From Crotalaria pallida (lineage: Eukaryota; Streptophyta; Magnoliopsida; Fabales; Fabaceae), in contig CM075654.1 in assembly GCA_037953625.1 (NCBI GenBank), positions 50,971,001-51,035,000 of the forward strand: a stretch of DNA of 64,000 nucleotides, given 5' to 3'. Below, piece after piece: positions 56,177-64,000 of the stretch. How positions within the stretch are numbered: position 1 is the first letter of the stretch; each line of letters begins with the position of its first letter. Made by a program: the position numbers and the translations under genes. The notes beneath the pieces are model-generated. The model was not told the origin of the DNA. It did no database searches and saw nothing but the letters and a program-made list of their open reading frames with translations.

Positions 56177-59100
56177 CTCCTCCTTGATGCAATTTTCTAT
56201 GACTCCAAGCAATGTTCGTAGTTGCTCGAACTTTGGTTTTGGTAATGCTTTTGTGAATATGTCAGCAACTTGTACTTCCGTTGTGCAATATTCGAGCTTT
56301 ATCTCCTTGCTTTCGACTGCTTCTCTGATGACGTGATATTTAATTGCTATATGTTTTGTCCTATTATGATGGACTGGATTTTTCGATATTGCTATTGCTG
56401 ATTTGTTGTCGCAGTAGATAGTTGTCGGCTCACTTTGTTGAGCTCCCATATCGCCAAGTATTCGTCGAAGCCATATAGTTTGATTTGTAGTCTCCGCAGC
56501 TGCTACATACTCTGCTTCAGCAGTTGATTGTGCGACGATTGCTTGCTTCTTAGATGCCCAAGAGATTACTCCCGATCCTAGTGAGAAGGCATAGCCTGAC
56601 GTGCTCTTCATGTCATCTACCGAACCTGCCCAATCACTGTCGGTGTAGCCAATCAAACTTGAGTTGGTGTTTGTTGTGAACTATATGCCAAACTCCTTCG
56701 TTCCTTGCAGGTACCTTAGAATTCTTTTGCCAACTCCAAAGTGAATTTGACTTGGGCTTTGCATGAACCTTGATAAAAGACTTGTCGCATACATGATGTC
56801 TGGTCGTGTAGTAGTGAGATATAGAAGACTTCCGATTAAACTTCTGTAGAGCGATGCATCTGCCTTTGGAGATCCGTCTTCTTTTTGTAACTTCTCGTTC
56901 GTCACCAGCGGAGTAGCAACTGGTTTGCATTCTCGCATCTTAAATTTCTTGAGCAATTCTTCTATATATTTCCTTTGGCAGATAAATATGCCTTCGTTTC
57001 TTTGACTTACTTCAATGCCGAGGAAGTAGTTCATTAGGCCAAGGTCGGTCATTTCGAATGTCTTCATCATGTCTCGCTTGAACTCGTCTATCATGTTTAA
57101 GTTGTTTCCTGTGCAAATTAGATCATCCACGTACAAGGAGACTATGAGAGTATCATACTGACCTTGGGTCCTGATGTACAGTGTAGGCTCACTCTTGCTC
57201 CTCCTGAATCCATTATCGATGAAATACTGATCGATTCTACTATACCAAGCTCGAGGAGCTTGCTTTAAGCCATATAGAGCCTTTTTTAGTCGTAACACTT
57301 TATCTTCATTGCCTTTGATGATGAACCCTTGCGGTTGCTCCACATAGATCTCTTCTTGTAGGACACCGTTGAGGAAGGCAGATTTGACATCTAGCTGGTA
57401 AATGCTCCATCCTCTTTGTGCTGCTAGAGCTATTAGTGCTCTTATCGTATCCAAGCAAGCAACTGGGGCAAATGTCTCATCGTAGTCGACTCCAGGTTGT
57501 TGTGAGTAGCCTTTAGCGACTAGCCTTGCCTTACGTTTTTGTATAGTGCCATCGGGATTGAGTTTTGTTTTGTAAATCCATTTGACTCCGATGACATCTT
57601 TGTCTTTTGGGCAGTATACTAGCTCCCACGTGTTGTTTTTTTAATCATTTTTATTTCTTCTTCCATTGCCTTGACCCATACTTCATGCTTCGAGGCTTCT
57701 TCAAAGCTTCTGGGTTCAACTAGGGCCAAGTTGCAAGTCTCATAGATGTCTACCAAGGATCTTACTCGTCTTGGAGTAGATTCTGGTGAACTTTGTTCTT
57801 GTGGGAGTGCAATGGGCGTACCTGGATCTTCTTCAGCTTCTTCTATTTCTTCGTTTTCTTCTCTTGCTTGATTATTGTGTGTTGGTACAAGGATGCTATG
57901 TCTCTCAACTTTTTGTTCATCCCATTTCCATGTCGCACCTTCGTCAACTTCAACATCTCTGCTGATGATGAGTTTCTTTGTTTCCAGGTTGTAAACGCGG
58001 TAGCCTTTGGACTGCGTGCTATATCCCAGAAATATGCCTCTTATCGTCTTATCTTCAAGCTTGTGTCTCTTTTGTTCTGGAACATGGACGTAGCAGACAG
58101 ATCCAAACACCTTTAGATGTTTTGCTGATGGTTTTCTACCGCTCCAAGCTTCAATAGGAGTTTTGTCTTGAACTGCCTTTGTTGGGCATCTATTCATTAT
58201 ATAGACTGCAGTGTAGACTGCTTCAGCCCAAAAAGTGTTTGGCAGTCCTTTCTCCTTAAGCATCGATCGAGCCATCTCCATTACTGTGCGATTCTTCCTT
58301 TCAGATACTCCATTTTGTTCAGGAGTATATGCTACTGTTAGTTGATGCTCAATGCCTTCATCCTCACAAAATTTATCAAACTCGCGGGAGTTGTACTCTT
58401 TGCCACGATCGCTTCTGAGTACCTTTATGTGCTTCCCGGTTTGCTTCTCGACAAGGGCCTTGAACTTCTTGAATACTCCAAATACTTCTGATTTTTCTTT
58501 AATGAAGTAGACCCATGTCATTTTAGAGAAATCATCAATGAAAAGGATGAAGTACCTGTTGTTGGTTAATGATGGCGTCCTCATTGGTCCACAAACATCG
58601 GTGTGTATAAGCTCCAACAAGCGTTTTGCTCTCCATGCTTTGCTTGGTGGAAAAGGTAGTCTGTGTTGTTTCCCAAGTAGACACCCTTCACATGCTCCTT
58701 CGATCTCTTCTATGGATGGAAGGTCTCTCATCATGTGCTTCTTATATAAAAGCTTCAGAGCATGAAAATTGAGATGGCCAAATCTTCGATGCCAAAGCCA
58801 TGAATCATCAACTTGCACCTTCATGGCAATATTAGTAGCATATTTCCAAGTTATTGGAAAACTTCTATTTCTTTTCTCCATTTTTACTTGGGCTACTTCA
58901 AGTTTTCTATTGTTGTCGTATATTTTGCATGTGTCTCCCTCAAAGTGGAGAGAGTAGCCCTTCTCCATCATTTGGCCAATACTTAAAAGATTTTCTTTAA
59001 GGTTGGGAACTAGTAGCACGTCCGTGATAAGTCGCGTACCTGACTGTGTTTCCACCATGACAGTGCCCTTGCCTTTGGACTCCACCACGGTGCCATTGCC

Positions 59101-59199
59101 CAATCGAACTTGTACTCTGACGGACTTATCAATATCTTTGAAAATGCTCCCATCCTTTGTCATGTGGTTACTGCAACCACTATCCAAGTACCAATTTTC
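56171..59199 (-). pseudogene. pol of Copia G (PR-IN-RT-RH), near-intact
   Basis: Reads on minus in the Copia order. Protease: LDSGCSNHM just after a TAA near 59200. GAG-pre-integrase: LWHRRFGHLN, then the CEGCLLGKQ zinc finger. Integrase catalytic residues sit in HTDVCGPM, LRSDRGKEY and PEQNGVSERKNRT, and the triad is intact. RT: QLDVKSAFLNG, LKKALYGLKQAPRAWY and the catalytic YVDDLICTG. RNase H: GYTDSDWAGSVDDMKSTSGY and the final ADIFTKALP. Lesions: a one-base frameshift in a T-run near 57640 and a TAG at about 56685 where Trp is expected. The first RT lines after the frameshift (VIGVKWIYKTKLNPDGT) are still readable. Otherwise complete; autonomous until recently. Confidence 0.93.
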
Positions 59200-60171
59200 T
59201 TATTTTTCACATCTTGGGACTTGGTTGGCGTAGAATAGTTGTTGGTCACGTTCACATCCTTTCGTGAAATTGGCCTGATGGTTGTCTTTATTGCGACAGT
59301 TTTGCTCCGAGTGCCCATATTTTTTGCAGTGTTGGCATTGTTGCTTTTTCCGGTACCAACAATATTTTTCTGAATGGCCTGGCTTCTTGCAGATGCCACA
59401 AGGAGGATATTTGCTTTGATTGTTTCTAGAGGATTCTCTAGAAATCTCCTTGTTTCTAGAGTTTTCCGCACAATTATTTTTTCTTTCATCTCCTTTTTTC
59501 TGAGACCGTAATTTGAGCTTTGATTGAAAGGCATTTTCTAATGATTCTTCATTATGCCTACTCAACCTTTGCTCATAAGCTTCTAGAGAGCCCATTAGTT
59601 CTGTCACCGACAGGGTAGACAGATCTTTTGTTTGTTCAATCGTAGTGACGATTGAATCATACCTTTGGGGAATAGAAATTAAAATTTTTTCGACAATTCT
59701 TTTGTCAAGAATATTTTCCCCATAGGCTCTCATTTGATTGACTATTTCTTTTATTTTAGAGTAATAGTCTTTAATGGTCTCAGACTCTTTCATTTTAATT
59801 AATTCAAACTCACGCCTTAGAGTTTGAAGTTTAATGGTGCGTACCTTGTCACTTCCATGGAACTCCTCCTTTAGTGTAGTCCACGCTTCTTTAGCAGTTG
59901 TAGCTCACATTATTCTTGGAAAGATAGGCTCCGCCAAGGCTTGTTGCAAAATAAATAATGCTTTTGCATCTTTTTTCTCATTTTCCTTCAACTCTTTCTT
60001 CTGAGCTACAGTAAGAGTTGAAACATCCTCTGGGATAGTATATCCTTCTTCAACAATATCCCATAAATCTTGGGACCGGAAGAAGGTTGTCATTTTAGTG
60101 CTCCAAAAATCATAATTTTCTCCAGAGAATATTGGAATAGGGATAGATTGTGGTTGAATAGTTGTGGCCAT
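59200..60171 (-). pseudogene. gag of Copia G
   Basis: Begins MATTIQPQSIPIPIFSGENY at 60171, 107 bp inside the element from the primer site, in the same frame as the protease and integrase. Residues 1-200 form a UBN2-type Gag (FWSTKMTTFFRSQDLWDIVE; later KEIVNQMRAYGE and ILISIPQRYDSI). Two tandem zinc knuckles follow: CGICKKPGHSEKYC and CQHCKKYGHSEQNC. A TGA near 59903 replaces what is probably Arg (CGA to TGA), and a TAA near 59200 separates Gag from protease. The protein would package element RNA. Confidence 0.9.
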
Positions 60172-60290
60172 GGCTTAAAGGAATAATAATGGGATTAAAG
60201 TGAATAGTTAATTTGTTTTGGGATAATTGGAAAATAGTTTGGGTATTATCTCTACGTCCAGTATATGACCGAACGTAGCTCTGGTACCAC

Positions 60291-60683
60291 TGATAGTTTT
60301 TATTAGTGACCAAAGTTGCTTAAGATAGATTTGAGTGATTAACGTGGACAAGAAAAAAAAAAGGTTAGAAACAATAGGCACTTGGTACAAGAAAGTTTTG
60401 TATTACTTTTTGTAAGTTAGTAGTTTGCTTTTCAATTTCTTATATATACAGAGGAAGTTTCGATGCCTATTTATAGGCTTGATTATAAGCAACTTGCTAG
60501 GGAGCTACTTATCTAGATAATTCTATCTCTAGATTGTTCATTCATCAGCTTTAGAATTAGTTTAGTAATTTTTCTAGAGTGTTCCAGCTAGTTACAAGCC
60601 ATAGAAGATTCAAGAATATTATTGAATAACTTTGTTTCAAGACTTTTGTAGATGAGTCTAGAAAGTTTGCATCATTTTTAACA
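60291..60683 (-). repeat. 5' LTR of Copia G
   Basis: A 393-bp LTR next to the primer site. It matches 55785..56176 except for two substitutions and A-run length seen by eye. Confidence 0.93.
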
Positions 60684-60688
60684 GTTAC

Positions 60689-61765
60689 TGTTCTATTGAT
60701 GGGGTTAAGAAATTGTCAGTATGAGGGGGAAAAAGGGAGCCGTATGGAAGGAGGAAGTATCTGGGATTAGTTTTTATTTTACTGTTTAGGAGAAGAAGAA
60801 ATTGAAAAGAACATGCATGAAGAAGAAGAAGTGGGTCGTGGGTTTTGGGAGGGAGTATATGCTCTGTTACCTTGTGTTGCTGCTACTGTGTGTTTCTTTG
60901 GCAAAATGAGAAATAACATCTGAGGACGAAAGGAGGGGGGTATAAATTGTGTGACAAAAGATAAGAGGTCTCTTTTCATTTTTTTTGGTTAAATAAAACC
61001 AAGAGACACACCCACATTCATACATAAAATAAAATAAAATAAAGAAAGAACTAGAGGGGGACGGTTTTCTTGCCCAAAATAATAGGGTCTTATTCGTTTT
61101 TTAATTAAAATACTCATAGAGTAATTAAGGTGGCAATAAAAAGAACATTGCAATTATTTGGGGTTTGTTTTTCAAAAGACTTTTCATCTCCTTATTTATT
61201 TTTAAAATTGTAACAATAAATGGAGCATGGGAAAATAAATATTTCGTTAAACTCTTGCGAGGTGCATTAAAATCATGCTCTAACAAATTATAAAATACTA
61301 TAACAATGCTTCATAAATTAAATCACAAAATAATAGTCTTTCCCAAATTATAATAACTTAACTTTTATAAAACAAAACTCAATACCTTTACATAGATTAT
61401 TTTGACTGTAACATCAGTTCATTCACATCTCATGTGAAGACATAACGCCCTTTTGAAACCATAATCAAATAAGTCAATAAATAAACAAATAATAAATAAT
61501 TAACTATACAAATAAATAAATCAAAAAACCATTGTTGTCGTAAATAAAAATCATCCTGTCAATTCAAATCCCACAACTGAAATCTGACAACTTAACGTCT
61601 CAAGAACTTCTTTTATAAGAATAAAATAATAATATAAAAATCAAAGCTCTTCATAATTCACAAAAATCAAATGAATTCACTTATTTATGCCGGAAAGGAA
61701 TAAAATAATATTTTAAATTATGGAGATATAATTTTTGTCAAATATGAAAAATGACGGGTATTACA
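60689..61765 (-). other. Element C start (promoter/leader side)
   Basis: On minus, C starts TGTAATACCCGTCATTTTTC. A TTTATACCCCCCTCC sequence near 60940 and a CT-rich, leader-like region down to about 60710 are what an LTR promoter and first exon would look like. No gene. Confidence 0.5.
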
Positions 61766-61894
61766 CACTTCCTTCCAAAATTATTTTATTCATGAGTGGT
61801 ATATTTAATCCTATAAAAAATTTATTACATTTTATTTTTCTCCCAAAAATCATAATACAAATAGAATTTAAAATATTATTTTATTTATTAAAAT

Positions 61895-62256
61895 GACAAA
61901 ACTACTAGATTGGTCCTGTAAGTTATTTTTTAGTTGTGATTTCGTCTCTTAACTTTTTTTCATTTCAAATAAGTCCTGAAGTTGTTGCCATATAACAAAT
62001 CATTCCTTTTCGTTAATTTTTTCCATTAAGTGACATGTGTCACTCAACTAATAGTGTTATGTATTAAAAAAATGGTTTAATGATTTTTTTTAAAAAAATT
62101 TCTTATGGTGACACGTGTCACTTAATGAAAAAAATTAACGAAAATGACTGATTTGTTAAACGATAACAACTTAATGACTTATTTGAAATGAAAAAAAGTT
62201 AAGGGACGAAATCGCAACTAAAAAATAACTTAAGGGACCAATATAGTAGTTTTGCC
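61895..62256. mobile_element. Mutator-like MITE, 362 bp
   Basis: Inverted ends GACAAAACTACTAGATTGGT (left) and GGCAAAACTACTATATTGGT (right, reversed), with arms of about 150 bp. 9-bp flanks TATTAAAAT (61886..61894) and TATTAAAAA (62257..62265). No coding. GACACGTGTCAC and GACATGTGTCAC lie in the two arms. Confidence 0.85.
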
Positions 62257-62265
62257 TATTAAAAA

Positions 62266-62849
62266 TTAGTGGTTGTTAAATTTTTGCCAGTTTTAAATTG
62301 TTTTAACAGGGATTATCTCAACAAGGTATTCTTCAATCTCCCCAGAATTCTTTAGAATAACTTGTTATTGGCCTCCTTAACCGGTTATTGACAGATATTT
62401 TTGCCCAAAATCACTTTTCTATTGCTTTTAATTAGTCACTAATACTTAATTTAGCCTTCAACGACACAGAATAACAAATAAGATAAAATATTTATATTTT
62501 ATTTAGAATTTCAGAACTTCATAATGTTATAAAAAAAAAACACATTTATTAAGAAATAAAGTTGGTTATCTGCATTTAATTTTCTTGTTTCATGTAAAAA
62601 AAATACTTTGCCAAAATTGCCTTTATTGATAATATAAATTTTAAATAAATGTCTAAGAGTATTGAGAAAGTGTTATGAATCTAATAAAGGATATTTTAAA
62701 AATGATAATATTTAAAGGTGTGAAAATAGTTAAGCTTTGCTTATATTTAAAACCATAAAATCTTTGATTATTTTGATTATATTCAAGACCGGACTCAATG
62801 ATGAAGCAAGTTGCATACTCCCTTTATATCCTTGAAGTGTTATTTTTAA
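62266..62849. other. AT-rich spacer
   Basis: Nothing recognised on either strand. Confidence 0.5.
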
Positions 62850-63179
62850 GGTAAAACTAGTGATTTCTTTTTTTAAGTTATTTTTGAATTTTAATTTTTT
62901 CCTAAAGAATTTATTTTCTTCAATTTGGTCTTTTTTAATTTTATTTTTATCTCATAACTCTGACCATTTAAAAAAAATTCATAATTTTGGTACCACTGAA
63001 TTCAAAATGACATGATCTACAAAACTTATTTATCATTTTTTTCTAAATTGTACAAAAAAGTGGATTTTATGCTATTTGAAACTAAAAAAGTACTTTTAGG
63101 ACTAAACGAAAAAAATTAAAACTTTAAAAACAAAATTGAAATACAAAATAACATATAAAATGAAATCACTAATTTTACC
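62850..63179. mobile_element. Mutator-like MITE, 330 bp
   Basis: Inverted ends GGTAAAACTAGTGATTTC and GGTAAAATTAGTGATTTC, perfect 9-bp duplication TATTTTTAA (62841..62849 and 63180..63188). AT-rich, no coding. Confidence 0.88.
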
Positions 63180-63315
63180 TATTTTTAATGGATTGTAAGT
63201 CTAATCAACAATGAGGATATTGTAGCTTGATTATGACTTAAGTAACGATCCTTAATGGGATGGTAATAAAAAAAGGTGGTGATCATGTGCAACCCAGGGG
63301 CAAGATAATAGGTGT

Positions 63316-64000
63316 TAGAGGTGACAATTATGGTTTCCTGGTCGGATTCGAATCGATCTTTTTTGAGCTCGACCTGTTTTGAGCTCGAATCATAGACGGA
63401 TGTGATAAAAAAAATAAAAAAAAACCCAACTTATATTTTGGTTGCTAAAATGATGTTTAAGTCTGCTTTATGGAAACACCGAGTTTATTTGGACCAAGTC
63501 AATATAATTAATTATAAAAATAAAATATTATGTTAATTTTAGCAAATATCAAACCTAACAAAAATGGTCACAGTGCAAAAGTTTCGACTTTTGTCTACAA
63601 CTACTACTGCTACATGCTAGCGATGTATATGCACAATATCAAGTACTACTGTAGCTACTGCTATTGCACAAGCGCCTCACATATCATAGTAAGTAGTAAC
63701 AACTAAAAACTAAACCTAATTGAACTCGTCTTAAAAATTTATTCACTTATTTATCTTAAAAGATATTTATATATTTAGGCTCTTCACTGTCATATCGGTT
63801 AGGCTCTCAACTGTCAAATCGAGTAGGCTAATTCAAGCTCGGGCTAATAAAAATACATATTCACTTTCAATATATAACACAAAAGTTTTATAAAATTACA
63901 TGAAGATCCGTTTGGCTAATGAAATTCAACATGAGATTGGAGTTTGAAATTTAAATTATGATGTTTGATTGTGCATTTGGAATTGGAATCAGAATTTCAA
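63316..64000. mobile_element. Possible left end of a hAT-like element
   Basis: TAGAGGTGACAATTATGG at 63316 resembles hAT termini (TAGxGGTGxCAA). The following 100 bp contain GAGCTCGACC/GAGCTCGAATC motifs, and near 63840 there are GCTCGGGCTAA-type motifs such as flank many hAT ends. The right terminus is not in the window, so this is tentative. The rest is AT-rich without a gene. Confidence 0.3.

Larger units (their letters stand above)
55785..60683 (-). mobile_element. Young Copia retrotransposon G
   Basis: A complete 4.9-kb minus-strand element. LTRs are at 55785..56176 and 60291..60683, with the perfect 5-bp duplication GTTAC (55780..55784 and 60684..60688). The LTRs begin TGTTAAAAATGATG and end CTATCA on minus. 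By eye they differ by about two bases and the length of one A-run, so insertion is recent. Primer site on minus: TGGTACCAGAGC (60278..60289 region), one change from the usual TGGTATCAGAGC. Polypurine AAGGAGGAG lies next to the 3' LTR. One continuous gag-pol frame with only four visible lesions. Confidence 0.95.
40437..61765 (-). mobile_element. Solo-LTR-like Gypsy element C with three nested insertions
   Basis: Left end TGTAACACCCCGATTT, right end GACGGGTATTACA, target duplication CACTT at 40432..40436 and 61766..61770. Own sequence is 40437..42261, 45784..47839, 54032..55784 and 60689..61765, about 6.7 kb in all. It is collinear with element B in several blocks: CAAGTTCCAAACCGAAGTGT near 40585, TTGACGTATCACCGTCATC near 42052, CATCCCTTCGGTGAA at the D insertion point, and TTTTGAGATGGTC near 46340. 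No gag/pol or primer site of its own was found, so it too resembles a giant solo LTR. The minus orientation follows its ORF and the homology to B. Confidence 0.78.

Noticed and set aside
57793..59233. Plus-strand ORFs of 62-107 codons
   Set aside because: Antisense shadows of the minus-strand pol of Copia G.

Overview
The window is plant nuclear DNA, most likely from a eudicot and plausibly a legume. That placement is an inference from an intron-containing 40S ribosomal protein S8 gene, plant-type LTR retrotransposons, a plant LINE, and hAT and Mutator relatives; the species cannot be named. The window is AT-rich and almost entirely transposon. I recognise one cellular gene, RPS8 (CDS exons within 33652..35861, + strand). 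No rRNA, tRNA or CRISPR was seen, and bacterial signals do not apply.

Layout. (1) 1..14720: a Ty3/Gypsy element A (+) whose ~3.7-kb LTRs are longer than its 2.1-kb gag-only interior. Its 3' LTR is split by a gag-only Ty1/Copia (SIRE-like) element F at 8696..14553. (2) 14721..16490: a decayed Tat/Ogre-type Gypsy pol fragment. (3) 18112..33090: a four-level nest. A FAR1/MULE-type transposase pseudogene (- strand) is split by a degraded Copia element E (18637..31878, -). E's 3' LTR holds a small hAT (18681..25705), and the hAT holds a ~6-kb solo-LTR-like element B (19066..25106). (4) RPS8 with a Site II/TATA/telo-box promoter. (5) 36365..40254: a 1.5-kb Mutator-like foldback element with ~0.4-kb arms, further inverted-repeat elements and a 499-bp MITE. 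(6) 40437..61765: a giant solo-LTR-like element C (~6.7 kb of its own sequence), invaded by another LTR-like element D (42262..45778), a full-length but mutated LINE with a triplicated tail (47841..54018) and a young Copia element G (55785..60683). (7) 61771..64000: AT-rich DNA with two more 9-bp-TSD MITEs and a possible hAT end.

Most insertions were delimited by reading termini and target-site duplications: GTAT for F, TAGTG for E, ATAATAAG for hAT, GCATG for B, CACTT for C, GTGAA for D, GTTAC for G, about 13 bp for the LINE, and 9 bp for each of four Mutator-like elements.

The most interesting pattern is that the large TGTAACA...TGTTACA-type LTRs are not passive repeats. B, C and D each carry, a few hundred bases inside one end, a remnant or intact ORF of about 130-160 codons with an acidic C-terminus, directly downstream of a plausible 3' splice site. 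The LTRs of A carry a matching leader-intron architecture, with donor and acceptor conserved between both LTRs. B and C also share a TGACG-N6-CGTCA dyad upstream of the ORF. An LTR-resident, spliced, protein-coding unit that survives solo-LTR formation is the best candidate here for an undescribed system. It is an inference that needs RNA and comparative data.
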